A stretch of 64,000 nucleotides of DNA from Tubulanus polymorphus. Lineage: Eukaryota; Nemertea; Palaeonemertea; Tubulaniformes; Tubulanidae. The stretch's first letter is position 1; the number at the start of each line of letters is the position of its first letter. The notes under the pieces are model-generated. The model was given only the letters and a program-made list of their open reading frames with translations, was not told where the DNA came from and searched no databases. The stretch lies in contig NC_134026.1 in the NCBI RefSeq assembly GCF_964204645.1, forward strand, positions 19,238,650 through 19,302,649. The letters are read 5' to 3'. Below are positions 36,701 to 41,920 of the stretch, in pieces. The position numbers and the translations under genes were made by a program.

Positions 36701-37711
36701 CATAGATATCAAACTTGTTATATATATATCTCAAAATTTCCCCAGAATTGAAGCACCAACATTGCATGTGGCACCCCAAGCCCATTGTGCCATTTTTATG
36801 CAAGCCATCTGAACCCGGTTCAACAGTTCTGAGTTAAGATTTGACTCAGAATTAACTCATTGAAAATGAACTAATTCTAACTCGAAATTAACTCCGACTC
36901 ACAACTGTGGAACCTGGTCAAGGTGGGATAGCTCAGCACGGGTTCTCATTGAATCTATACCGATAAAAGAGCAATGAACAAAACTTACCCTCACACCATC
37001 GATTGTATAAAGTCTTTTAGCCGGCATTTTGAACAGATAACTCATGTCGTCCAGTATCATTTCAAACGACTGCGCCGTCCGACGATTCAGTAGAATAATA
37101 TGCTTATCCAACGGCTCTCCGTTTCGAATGACCGTAATTTTCTTCGGCGAGTGATTAGTTCGAATAGTCGGCGTCGTATCCGACTGTCCGTCATTGTTGC
37201 TGTTGTATTTTTGGTTGCTATGCTCGGCGACGCGACGCCGCGCCGGACGCGAGCGCACGACCGGACTATTTTCCGGGTTGTCCGGATCCCAGTGTAACAA
37301 GTTATTAAGCGCGCGTTGACCGCTCGCCGGTTTCGCCTGACGCCAAGGCGGACTCGGTTTGACGCGTTTCACGTCGAGGCCTTTGGCACGGTTTTTGTAC
37401 GTCGAACAAACGTACTTGCCCTCGTTTTCGAAGCCGTCCAGCGACGCAACGTTGTCGTGGCCTTTCGGCGTAAATACGCTGCGTACACCGAACGCTAATC
37501 CGGGTATTTTTTTCGTCAGATCGGCCAATAACGTGTCCAGACTGCGATACTTGCGCGAGTTGATCGGCACTCGCAACGCCGCGAATCTGCTGTCGCCGTC
37601 TTTGTAGAAGTAAACGGTTTTCGCGTTCTGATTGGAAAGTTTCTGACGATAATTCGTGCTGCCAGAGCCGCCGCTGTAGTCGGACTCCGGGTTTTGCGGG
37701 CTGCGTTGCAT
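1..37711 (-). CDS. RP1-like doublecortin/PLAT giant protein (gene-level, 3' end outside window)
   Basis: Spliced gene read from high to low coordinates. Coding exons: 37711-36989, 30398-30209, 29087-28924, (25051-24971 optional), 20748-20662, 20148-20016, 19008-18851, 18385-18222, 17703-17613, 16958-16829, 16393-16290, 15830-15657, 15284-15069, 14854-14677, 14237-14046, 13557-13400, 13262-13170, 12797-12665, 12399-12248, 11872-11715, 11316-11261, 10219-10190, 8595-8305, 6872-6792, 2509-2399, 1883-1863, 1594-1446, 1382-1292, 710-<1. Every junction keeps frame. Layout by residue: DCX1 about 31-110, DCX2 about 190-262, PLAT1 305-432, PLAT2 433-560, beta-trefoil-like block 571-837, Pro/Ser/Lys linker 838-901, PLAT3 902-1029, PLAT4 1030-1151, then a low-complexity tail to at least 1646. 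The DCX pair resembles vertebrate RP1/RP1L1, which bind axonemal microtubules of photoreceptor cilia. PLAT repeats resemble LOXHD1. A microtubule/membrane linker in cilia is inferred. The start at 37711 (AAAAATGC context) is the first ATG opening the long frame. Confidence 0.85.
1292..1382 (-). CDS. RP1-like exon: RT-rich and acidic segment
   Basis: Acceptor ATTGTGCAG|TTGTCT and donor CCAG|GTATAT, phase 0 to 1. It encodes LSQRRTRTRTVSFDDEEPLP then EDESSSRYIP. Arg-Thr repeats followed by an acidic stretch resemble a disordered phosphorylatable tail. Confidence 0.7.
1446..1594 (-). CDS. RP1-like exon: hydrophobic segment
   Basis: Acceptor TCATTCTTGTAG|TTTTGC and donor CAC|GTTAGT, phase 1 to 0. 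It encodes VLLLILNNVVFHAIYAVFKI then DSLRYRLKSSINLYHC. An alternative acceptor at 1624/1625 would add a longer hydrophobic stretch (FEWAFIILVV) but does not fit the phase. The hydrophobic run of about 20 residues might be a membrane segment or a buried helix. Confidence 0.55.
1863..1883 (-). CDS. RP1-like 21-nt microexon (tentative)
   Basis: Acceptor TCTATGAACAG|ATGCGG and donor GAAG|GTAGAT enclose 21 nt, phase 1 to 1, encoding DADNDDE. The flanking exons would also join in frame without it, so it may be optional. Confidence 0.45.
2399..2509 (-). CDS. RP1-like exon: basic segment
   Basis: Acceptor CTGCAG|AACAAC and donor ATGG|GTGAGT, phase 1 to 1. It encodes QPISNISQQRHRPLKKRRAV then PDIEKYISLLNLRLHM. 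The KKRR cluster could be a nuclear or ciliary targeting signal or a phosphoinositide-binding patch; I do not recognise a family. Confidence 0.68.
5405..5498. repeat. Two-copy 47-bp direct tandem repeat
   Basis: TCTGATGATATATAAGAATA and the following bases to AATAAAGCCT occur twice, offset by 47 nt and almost identical. Intronic. Confidence 0.85.
5568..5915. mobile_element. Family B MITE copy
   Basis: Starts GCTGTAATCACACAAG after TAA and ends near TCTCTATGTGATCAC. Shares the internal AAATTTGGCCCATGCC and GTGAACATCC words with 38855-39194. Lies in a long intron of the RP1-like gene. Confidence 0.65.
6792..6872 (-). CDS. RP1-like exon: aspartate-rich segment
   Basis: Acceptor TATAAAAG|ACTACG and donor TTTG|GTGAGT, phase 1 to 1. 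It encodes DYEFDDDDDDSIEDINDDDD then SFCDTPF. It has no recognised fold. It is placed by strong splice sites and by phase. Confidence 0.72.
8305..8595 (-). CDS. RP1-like exon: proline stretch and Glu-rich tail
   Basis: Acceptor TAATTCTAG|GGGCTG and donor ACTG|GTGAGA, phase 1 to 1. It begins GAAPSPPPPSPSSP, then two related segments, VEEAIQAAIHSEESE and ALNAIEAAMYSEDSSVE, which look like an internal duplication of an acidic amphipathic helix. The frame would run on to a TGA at 8164-8162, but the donor at 8305 is strong and its phase fits the next exon. Confidence 0.82.
10190..10219 (-). CDS. RP1-like 30-nt microexon
   Basis: Acceptor CATTGTAG|CCGAGA and donor GATG|GTGAGT, phase 1 to 1. It encodes AETVSEDIVD across the junctions. 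Both splice sites are strong and phases fit both neighbours. The acidic composition agrees with the tail that follows. Confidence 0.75.
11261..11316 (-). CDS. RP1-like exon: PLAT domain 4 end
   Basis: Acceptor ATTCTAG|ATGGTT and donor AAAG|GTGAGA, phase 2 to 1. It reads WLDTSMEDKRIERILTVK, the W-L-D closure also found at the end of PLAT2. Confidence 0.88.
11715..11872 (-). CDS. RP1-like exon: PLAT domain 4, middle
   Basis: Acceptor GCTTGCAG|ACTGAT and donor GAAAG|GTACCT, phase 0 to 2. It reads TDKFDIEAVSLGKIDKCVVS then HDGEGAGEGWYCRQIIIRE and EYVFTCER. It has the same phases as the PLAT2 middle exon. Confidence 0.93.
12248..12399 (-). CDS. RP1-like exon: PLAT domain 4, first part
   Basis: Acceptor GATTTACAG|TTGTGA and donor CAG|GTAGGG, phase 1 to 0. 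It reads VVTYFLEVHTGELPGADTDA then NVYVQLFGEYGDTGKR and EFFQVGQ. The PLAT signature is clear and the phase pattern matches the PLAT2 exon. Confidence 0.93.
12665..12797 (-). CDS. RP1-like exon: PLAT domain 3, C-terminal part
   Basis: Acceptor ATTCAG|GTGAAG and donor CCAG|GTATGT, phase 0 to 1. It reads VKMQNMTTKEMLKYKFSRWL then NKELVRELPAIRPGKDSLP. The exon has exactly the length and phases of the corresponding PLAT1 exon (133 nt), evidence of PLAT duplication with introns in place. Confidence 0.9.
13170..13262 (-). CDS. RP1-like exon: PLAT domain 3, middle
   Basis: Acceptor TGTTTAG|ATAAAT and donor GAA|GTAAGT, 31 codons in phase 0. It reads INLSSLGEIFKIRLEMAPLD then ASWKVHE. This PLAT copy has lost the HDxxG-GWF loop found in PLAT1, 2 and 4, so it may be structurally divergent. 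Confidence 0.87.
13400..13557 (-). CDS. RP1-like exon: PLAT domain 3, first part
   Basis: Acceptor TTTTGTAG|CTGGTG and donor AAG|GTAAGG, phase 1 to 0. It reads GDWKVWVSTADSAVNCEISM then VVYSDTGNSD and GLFEMGNKDQFK, a PLAT start whose Cys replaces the usual Ala/Asp of the A-x-x-D-A-x-V motif. Confidence 0.9.
14046..14237 (-). CDS. RP1-like exon: basic Pro/Ser/Lys linker
   Basis: Acceptor GTTCTTCTAG|TTGGAA and donor CGAAC|GTATGT, phase 1 to 1. It reads GKRKEAPRKPTPEYEILPSP then repeated KPSTPVKPASAKSD. Such basic proline-rich linkers are common in microtubule-binding proteins. Here it separates the trefoil block from PLAT3. Confidence 0.85.
14677..14854 (-). CDS. RP1-like exon: beta-trefoil-like block, part 5
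   Basis: Acceptor TTTTTCAG|GGTGAA and donor GAAT|GTAAGT, phase 0 to 1. It reads GEGDRYCHFKMSRYKDNGFI then SRGLFIGMTPDGRIRP and NVRIFPEVIE. It ends the trefoil-like block of about 267 residues, long enough for two trefoils. Confidence 0.88.
15069..15284 (-). CDS. RP1-like exon: beta-trefoil-like block, part 4
   Basis: Acceptor ATTTCAG|GGGATG and donor CAG|GTTAGT, 72 codons in phase 0. It reads GMLRDQGTIMLCTSLTQTIA then IDHDNTLYGTGKRNRMAHFK and GQFIRLKDGNCDCQ. Confidence 0.88.
15657..15830 (-). CDS. RP1-like exon: beta-trefoil-like block, part 3
   Basis: Acceptor ATTTTAG|GGTCGC and donor AAG|GTACGT, 58 codons in phase 0. It reads GRGGAYCEFRVRVQPDRSVM then MQYINVQTDSKTGD and KQFVVYCK. Spacing of the C-x-F-x-V and Y-I-N-V strands matches the later C-H-F-K-M and F-I-R-L strands, supporting an internal duplication of a trefoil unit. 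Confidence 0.88.
16290..16393 (-). CDS. RP1-like exon: beta-trefoil-like block, part 2
   Basis: Acceptor GTTACAG|CCATTT and donor CTG|GTAAGT, phase 1 to 0. It reads IFTCVPRKGMIRIFSSLANP then HLAIDSNAVTGL. The motif H-L-A-I-D is again the strand-turn repeat expected of a trefoil. Confidence 0.85.
16829..16958 (-). CDS. RP1-like exon: beta-trefoil-like block, part 1
   Basis: Acceptor TTTTCAG|TGGGAA and donor CACT|GTAAGT, phase 0 to 1. It reads WEYEKWKFGSQCEVMFFSKL then LQIDDKGHVDG. The alternating short hydrophobic strands and turns (K-x-L-x-I-D-x-x-G) suggest a beta-trefoil of the fascin/FGF/ricin fold class. The family was not confirmed by search. Confidence 0.82.
17184..17336. repeat. Foldback element with about 50-bp arms
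   Basis: The left arm GTAGTACTATATAGGTTAAC continues to TTTCGCTAC, and its inverted copy runs from GTAGCGAAAGCTCATG to GTACTAC, with a smaller TTCAGGTGA/TCACCTGAA stem inside. Intronic, very similar arms. Confidence 0.8.
17613..17703 (-). CDS. RP1-like exon: PLAT domain 2 end and start of trefoil linker
   Basis: Acceptor ATTTCTAG|ATGGTT and donor ATG|GTAAAT, phase 2 to 0. It reads WLDEGEDDGKLVRELKVQEE then YMQDHIEREM. The first half closes PLAT2 and the second is a charged helical linker. Confidence 0.88.
18222..18385 (-). CDS. RP1-like exon: PLAT domain 2, middle
   Basis: Acceptor TTTTCCAG|ATTGAC and donor GGCAG|GTTAGT, phase 0 to 2. It reads IDNFEVEAVSLGQLVKVIVG then HDGAGPGLGWFLDKVIIKE and EYVFPCGR. 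This is a textbook PLAT core. Confidence 0.94.
18460..18668. mobile_element. Family B MITE copy, diverged
   Basis: Bounded by TAGCCATGATCAAGGAG and AAGATCGTGGCTTG, with internal GTTCACACTAGTACCAAATG and AGGCACAGGCCAAGTTTGAC. Intronic. Confidence 0.55.
18851..19008 (-). CDS. RP1-like exon: PLAT domain 2, first part
   Basis: Acceptor TTTTTTAG|TTCTGA and donor CAG|GTAAGC, phase 1 to 0. It reads VLKYQVSVITGDCYNAGTDA then NVYMTIYGERGDSG, with the AGTDANVY motif that marks PLAT repeats. Confidence 0.93.
19707..19800. mobile_element. Family B MITE, short deletion derivative
   Basis: About 95 bp: TAGCCGCAATTACATGGAG at the left and GTGTGATTGTGGCTAA at the right, with TTTGGCAC and GTGTGAACAG in between. 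Only the two ends of the element remain. Confidence 0.6.
20016..20148 (-). CDS. RP1-like exon: PLAT domain 1, C-terminal part
   Basis: Acceptor ATTTCAG|GTAAAA and donor CCAG|GTATTC, phase 0 to 1. It reads VKMRDIDTDEELVFICRKWL then SKDEGDGEICREIPV. This is the closing PLAT segment, in which the Cys-x-x-Trp-Leu and acidic loop are conserved in LOXHD1-type repeats. Confidence 0.92.
20662..20748 (-). CDS. RP1-like exon: PLAT domain 1, middle
   Basis: Acceptor TTTCAG|ATTTCA and donor GAG|GTACAT, 29 codons in phase 0. It reads ISVGNIGSIYKIRIMHDDSG then PGWFCDE, the G-x-x-x-K-I-R-I-x-H-D-x-S-G ... GWF signature typical of PLAT repeats. Confidence 0.9.
21760..21965. mobile_element. Family B MITE, truncated copy
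   Basis: Contains the family's internal CAAATGATTGCGTTTGAATT and the right part GCCCGGGCCAAATCGCCTCC followed by TGTGATCAC. The left terminus is missing. Confidence 0.6.
22719..23134. mobile_element. Family B MITE with internal insertion
   Basis: Left end AGTCGCGATCACATGGAG, right end GTGTGATCGTGGCTAA, both in family B consensus. About 170 bp in the middle (22866-23030) are AT-rich and not shared with the other copies, so something was inserted. Confidence 0.6.
24971..25051 (-). CDS. Possible 27-codon cassette exon inside PLAT domain 1
   Basis: Acceptor TTTTCAG|TCTAAC and donor GAG|GTATCC flank exactly 81 nt, phase 0 to 0. The peptide contains SIGGWESGARFGDELVLVYDE and does not look like PLAT sequence. 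The neighbouring exons join correctly without it, and all other PLAT copies here lack it, so it could be alternatively spliced or a chance open stretch. The peptide is acidic with a compositional bias similar to real exons. Confidence 0.4.
25900..26330. promoter_or_regulatory. Second CpG-rich intronic patch
   Basis: CpG-dense stretch with AATCGCGACGCG, GAGCGTCATAA and repeated TGATTCAT-like words in an otherwise AT-rich intron. Not coding in any frame that fits the gene model. Possible enhancer. Confidence 0.2.
26833..27220. mobile_element. TTAA-flanked piggyBac-like MITE, copy 1 (contains a hairpin element)
   Basis: Starts CCCTTTCAGTGCTGAC directly after TTAA and ends ACGTTAAAAGGG directly before TTAA. 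Exact TTAA flanks and a CCCTTT terminus are typical of piggyBac derivatives. The interior carries CACCGTGGTG and CACCGCACTGCGGTG motifs shared with the other copies, plus the hairpin at 26881-26964. Confidence 0.75.
26881..26964. mobile_element. Hairpin element (palindrome about 83 bp), copy 1
   Basis: Near-perfect inverted arms beginning AGACTGGTATTACCTTTAAC and ending GTAATACCAGTCTA, centred on TTGAGTTAG. Sits inside a piggyBac-like MITE, so it inserted later. Confidence 0.75.
27889..27971. mobile_element. Hairpin element, copy 2
   Basis: Same palindrome as copy 1, with arms AGACTGGTATTACCTTTAAA and AAGGTAATACCAGTCTAT; about 1 kb away from copy 1. The central GGGGGCTAACTCA/GTTAGCCCCCGGG pairing is nearly perfect. 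Confidence 0.75.
28924..29087 (-). CDS. RP1-like exon: PLAT domain 1, first part
   Basis: Acceptor ATTTCAG|GTGGAA and donor GAG|GTAAAC, phase 1 to 0. It reads GKWKLWVTTNELPSAGTTAH, then ITIYGNRG and LTFQNGQIDEFE, the usual first strands of a PLAT/LH2 beta-sandwich in the LOXHD1 style. Confidence 0.9.
29222..29321. repeat. Inverted repeat, 30-bp arms
   Basis: ATAGTAAAATCCCACAATAA to AATGAAGAAAT is mirrored by ATTTCTTCATTTATTGTGAG to TTTTACTAT, with a single mismatch and an approximately 40-nt loop. Confidence 0.75.
30209..30398 (-). CDS. RP1-like exon: end of DCX domain 2 and basic linker
   Basis: Acceptor TTCGCTTTCAG|GTACGC and donor ACAC|GTAAGT, phase 0 to 1. It begins VRSLSAIFNGPNLYVICSHE, completing the second doublecortin fold directly after IDGVR of the preceding exon. 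It then runs into an Arg-rich linker (RPTRRRPDP, RLRDKRERLRRT). Confidence 0.9.
30606..30682. repeat. Nested hairpin
   Basis: Outer arms AAAGGGCGTAATGTTGTTGA and CAACAACATTGCGTCCTTT, with an inner stem TCTGACTA-GA-TAGTCAGA at the tip. Confidence 0.7.
31080..31560. promoter_or_regulatory. Candidate intronic cis-regulatory island
   Basis: A CpG-rich patch in an AT-rich intron between the two DCX exons. It has a CRE-like TACGTCA at 31305-31311 next to a homeodomain-type CTAATTAG at 31322-31329 and several GCGCCG words. No long coding frame fits. Regulatory role is only inferred from composition and motifs. Confidence 0.25.
34134..34418. mobile_element. TTAA-flanked piggyBac-like MITE, copy 2
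   Basis: Begins CCTTTTCAGTGCTGAC and ends GCACTGAAAAGG before TTAA. The interior matches copy 1 (TCTACACCGTGGTGCGATG, GCTGCCATCTTTCAATAG). The left TTAA is mutated to ATAA. Confidence 0.7.
35566..36655. mobile_element. Family B MITE interrupted by family C element
   Basis: The left arm (AGCTGCAATCACGTGGGGCC to about 35773) and right arm (from CACAGGCACAGGCCCATTTG) are family B sequence. They are split by the GC-rich family C element. The outer right end is degraded (GAACCACGATTAAAA). Confidence 0.55.
35777..36546. mobile_element. Family C TIR element (about 770 bp) nested in family B
   Basis: Ends AGGCTGGCTTATGTCGACAA on the left and AGGCTGGCTGTAATGTCGAC read from the right, followed on both sides by AGCAACGCGACGCCTAC. 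Inner GCTTATGTCG and AGCAACTG words recur in both arms. No transposase frame is visible, so it is non-autonomous. Confidence 0.75.
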
Positions 37712-37757
37712 TTTTGAAATTCTCAGCAGGTCACTATATTCATCATCATTAGAAGAC
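36989..37757 (-). CDS. First coding exon: DCX domain 1 and most of DCX domain 2
   Basis: Acceptor TTGATAG|GTCTTC at 37757 and donor AGG|GTAAGT at 36989 (phase 0). Coding starts at 37711 after 46 nt of likely 5' UTR that contain a short upstream ATG frame. DCX1 shows KTVYFYKDGD, then RVPINSRKYRSLDTLL and GVRSVFTPKG, the RP1-type pattern. After a basic spacer, DCX2 begins KKITVIRNGEP and runs to LYTIDGVR, where the exon ends. The exon is much richer in CpG than the flanking introns. Confidence 0.93.
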
Positions 37758-38854
37758 CTATCAACATAAAAGAAATAATTATTAAATAAGAATTTAAGAA
37801 TCTACTAAATCAATTTCAATTCAGAGTTATAATCGAACTATCCAGTATATCCGGGAGATTATGCAGTTAGCTTGAGAATAAATATGTTCAAAGTGATTGT
37901 ATTCAATATCAATAATGTATTCAAATACGGTACCTTACTACAGAACGGAGTTTGATTTCAAATTTGTAGTTTCCGGGTAGATATATTTTCAGCCGCTTAA
38001 TATGAATCTGTTGTCAACATTACTGTAACTAAACTACTGGTGACCATACACTAACCAAAGGCTGGTAATTACCTAAAAATCGAAATGAAAAAGTTAATAT
38101 TTACATTTTCGTTAGGTTCCGATACGAGTAAAAAACTCCTTGCGTCTAGTAGCCAGAGCGCAACAAAATACAAATAGTAACCAATGGAGTGGTATATAAT
38201 GTCTGAGAGACCCGTTTCAAAGAACAATTAAACAGGTAGGCTACTGACTATAGGTACTTAAGTAGCTGCAAATCTTGTTAAATATTCTAAACCACTTATA
38301 CGTTGTTTGATTGTAGCCTACTCCGGTGCACATTCGTGACGAAATATTAATCATTCGATTTTACGCATAATTTCGCAAAACAATTCAACAATCAGCAGCA
38401 GAGTAAATAACGAGGAACTGAAAGCTTAGATTCATGGGCAATTCGACAATGGAGGTAACAAGTACGCGCTAGTAGCTGTTATCACGATAGCAAATGAAAT
38501 ATTTATTGCCAATTCTTAAAAATCAAATGATTCAAACCACTTATTCGTTGATGATTTCCAGTTTCAGTTATTGTTGAATCATGCATCGGTGAAAGAAAAG
38601 TTATACCAATTATATCCAGTCGTATTAATAATTCAGAATTATCGCTCGAAGTTTATCCAATTGACTAATTGCAATTAAAAATCAAATTCTACGGAGGTTG
38701 AACACTTTTGTTTCACCATATTCAGGGTGTGTTTCGAAAAGCCAAACCCAAGACCCCTTCTTATCAGTGGCAGTCATCTCCTTATTGACTCTTCCAACTA
38801 TTTTATTGAATTCAATTCTTCTATTACCAGTGTTCGTCATAGCTGGAATCATAA

Positions 38855-39194
38855 GCCGCGATCACACGAGCATTTTTGGCCAGTGCCAAATTTGGCCCGG
38901 AACAACTGTTCACACGGGTGCCAAATGGGCCCGAGCCTGTTTGGCCCAGGCCGAATTTGGCCCGACCAAAAACGTTGGAGCAGGCCCAAGCCAAATTTTA
39001 GCACCAGACAAATGATTGCGTTTGAATTGCAACTGGCACCAGAAATGATCCACTTCGCTTTGTTCGAGCATTGTTTAGTATAGAGTGAATGGTTTGCATG
39101 TGAACCCGCTCTCTAATTAGGCACGGGCCAAATTTGGCCCGAGCCTGATCCGTGCCAATTTGGCGTGGGCCAATCGTCTCTGTGTGATCGCGGC
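38855..39194. mobile_element. Family B MITE with intact ends (340 bp)
   Basis: Terminal inverted repeat GCCGCGATCACAC on both ends, flanked by TAA (38852-38854 and 39195-39197). The interior is dense in CCAAATTTGGCCC-type palindromic words. The best-preserved copy of the family in the window; the TWA duplication again suggests a Harbinger-like origin. Confidence 0.85.
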
Positions 39195-39714
39195 TAAAGA
39201 GGGGTGACGTTCATTGTTAAGTGTATGATATTGTGGCTACTGAAGTAGCAAGGGTTTCGATCCCCAAAAAAATACAGAAAATCTAAAATAAATTTTGGTT
39301 TAATCTCATATTTTTCACATAAGCTGGATACATTTGAAACCAATTATCAGTTTTGATAGAACATTGACATCGACTCTGGTAGGGGCAGCAGATATTTCAT
39401 AATGATTTTCGGGGGCGTGTTGGTAAAAATGAAAAAGGCGGCCGCTCTGTAAAACCTGTTGCGGAGAACACTGATAGCCCAGATTCCCCACTAAGTATCC
39501 GGTCAAGCCTGTGAGTCCCAATGCTACAGAGTAAGGTGGAGTTTACAGTAGTTAGTTATTCAAATTTTTCTCAATAACATTGGATAATTTGGAACTATCA
39601 AATTTGCTAGTTTTTCAACTATAAATAAAAGAAATATAAGTTTTGAATAATAGTTTTAACATCTAGATGTCACATTCTCAGAAATTAAGTGCGGCTCAGA
39701 ACACAAGTCATTAA

Positions 39715-40457
39715 AGCGGCGTTCACACAATCACTAGTTAGACTGCTCCAAATGGGTCTGTACATGAAACGGGCCTAATTTGGAACGGACCAAATCAGAG
39801 TGCACGTTCGCACACGGCTTGCGGAATTGGCTACAGATAAGCCGCTTTCACACGACAACTAGTTAGACCGGTCTAAATGGGTCCGTACCTAGTCTAGTCC
39901 AAATTTAGACCGGAAATTTTGGTGAGCATTCAAACGGCTTGTCACCGGCCCACCGGATGTCACCATCCTGCTAAATAATTAACTGGGCCTGGATGAAGTC
40001 TTCCTTCCAGATACCAAGTGGAGCAAGACATTCTTCATTTGACCAATTCGATCCTCTGTCAAGTTTAGACATTTTTCGATTTTATTCTATCATCCTGAAA
40101 CTAACTGTCGTTTTAACACGATTCAAAACATGGAAGTAAAATGGATGATAATCGCGACATACGAAAATGAGCATTTCTTACGCTCCAAACATTTCCATGG
40201 TATAGGGAGGAAAATACAGCACTTAGAAATAAGCACATAAACGGTAATAAAAGCATTTTACATTTGCCCACACACATAGATTCAGACCAGTCCAAATTTG
40301 GACCGGACCTGGTTCGTTCTTTTAGACGGGTAAAATAACCGTTCCAAATTAGACAGGTCTAGTTCACGGTATTTTTGCCCGTGTGAACGCTTGGTCCGGT
40401 CTAAATTCGACCGGACCAAATTAAAACCGGTCTAAATTTCATTGTGTAAACGCACCT
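39715..40457. mobile_element. Harbinger-like MITE, family A copy 1 (about 743 bp)
   Basis: Same family as 48715-49448 in the opposite orientation: ends AGCGGCGTTCACAC and, from the right, AGGTGCGTTTACAC, with internal GACCGGTCTAAA motifs. The minus strand at about 39975-40075 holds the same remnant frame (SNWSNEECLAPLGIWKEDF). Termini are more diverged and no clean target duplication is visible, so it is an older copy. Confidence 0.75.
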
Positions 40458-40775
40458 ATAGTTATCACTGGCCCCGCAACATGTCACCACGAAATTTATG
40501 TCTAGATGATAGATTCATGAGTCCCTCAGTCATTTAATATTTTCACAAAAATATTCATGAATTTCTGTCAGCACTGACGACAACACCGTGTTATACATTA
40601 CACACATCAAACCGGTACCCACGTAAAGAGCGAAGGTGTAACTAAATCGAATATATGGATCTTATCGAAAATCAATGGCAAACTATATCTAAAATTAAAT
40701 CGCGAATGAAAAAAAATCTGGCAACGCCTGCGGCAATGCGGTGTCGTCGTTTTAACTAAGTGGAACAGCTCTCAC

Positions 40776-40960
40776 CTAAAAGCATAATCCGTTTGTTAAT
40801 AATATCCTCCGATAATTGCCTAAAAGTAATCCACAAATATATATGTATCTATATACGGCGGTGAAAACGACGTGACAACCGCGAGCATCAATTGTTGCCG
40901 CCCGTTCTGAACAACATCACACGAAGCGACGACTTGCAACCGATCTCAAATTTACACGGC
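40776..40960 (-). other. Probable non-coding first exon of the RP1-like gene
   Basis: A strong donor, TTTTAG|GTGAGAGC, lies at 40776/40775, upstream of the 37757 acceptor of the first coding exon. Reading through this exon into the next gives no long open frame, so it would be 5' UTR. The upstream limit (transcription start) is a guess set by the X-box at 40966-40980. Confidence 0.35.
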
Positions 40961-40965
40961 GTTGT

Positions 40966-40980
40966 GTTGCTAGGGGTGAC
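40966..40980 (-). promoter_or_regulatory. X-box (RFX-type) motif
   Basis: Minus-strand sequence GTCACC-CCT-AGCAAC fits the RFX consensus GTNRCC-(0-3 nt)-RGYAAC with both half sites intact and a 3-nt spacer. RFX factors activate ciliary genes from X-boxes close to the transcription start. Its place about 190 bp upstream of a good donor, in front of a DCX gene of RP1 type, makes a promoter role likely. Confidence 0.5.
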
Positions 40981-41836
40981 TAAATCACCAATTACGTGAG
41001 ACAGTTTTGAATTTTTCGATATTATATAGGAGCGTTTACCAATATTTAAAGTACCCACGAGTAGTTACATATTATCTATGTTTTTCGCCAATGGTTGTCA
41101 CATTTAAGTATCGGTAGCTCTCGTCGTACACTTTAACGGGAATAGTTTCTCTGAGAATACAAATACACAGGTACCGTGGTAGTATCATATTCTATCCAGC
41201 TTATAGTTGATGAGCTAGCCTGATTTCAATTACCTTATTTAGTACGAAAGGTTTGAAAATCTTAGTCAGGTCTATCCGCCACAGTATTAAAGGAAATGTA
41301 TTTCTTTTGTGTATTCTTGCCTAAGGCGTTCAGGACTAGGGGTTTTAAAAAGACCCCAAAAAACTTTTACACACTTTTGAACGCAAGTCTTAAGTTCACA
41401 TCAAAGAAAATGTATTGCATTTCTTGTGTGGCATTTGGGTACCACGAGGTCTTGAAAAACATATTCATATGAAAAAGAAAGCTCTCTCTAGAAAACTTTA
41501 TAAGTTGATAACCAAAATCTATTATTTCAGAATCTAAGATGGCCACCAGTCAGCCATCTAGGATGACATCATTATCTAGTCTGGTCATCAATGATACACC
41601 ATTCTATTTTACGTTCTCATGTGAAAAATAAAAGCTTTATATGGAATTACAGATGAGTTGATAGCCAAAATGGGCATTTTCAGATTCCAATTGGGATTCT
41701 ATGGTCATATACTCAATATATCTGAATTTGAAGACGATCAAGCTAAAATTGTGGTCTGTAGAGTGTTCACAAGAAACCTGACATACAGACACACGCACAC
41801 ATGCCAGACCATCACTAAAACCATGGGCCCGATTTT

Positions 41837-41920
41837 AGATTGGTATTATCCTTAACCCAGGGGTTAACTCTTGTGAAAATGAATTGAGTTAGCCCCTGGG
41901 TGAATGTTAATACTAGTCTA
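41837..41920. mobile_element. Hairpin element, copy 3
   Basis: Diverged member of the same palindrome family: AGATTGGTATTATCCTTAAC ... GTTAATACTAGTCTA, flanked by the same GGGCCCG / AAAACCGAGCCCAG context words as the other copies. Confidence 0.7.

Larger units (their letters stand above)
30399..36988 (-). other. Intron within DCX domain 2, 6.6 kb
   Basis: Splits the second DCX domain between IDGVR and VRSLSAI. It holds the nested hairpin, the CpG-rich island, a GGGGTGGATCCAG repeat end near 33052, a piggyBac-like MITE and the nested family B/C insertion. Confidence 0.7.
37758..40775 (-). other. Probable first intron of the RP1-like gene
   Basis: AT-rich, with a complete family B MITE and a family A MITE. 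No coding exon was recognised. Confidence 0.5.
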
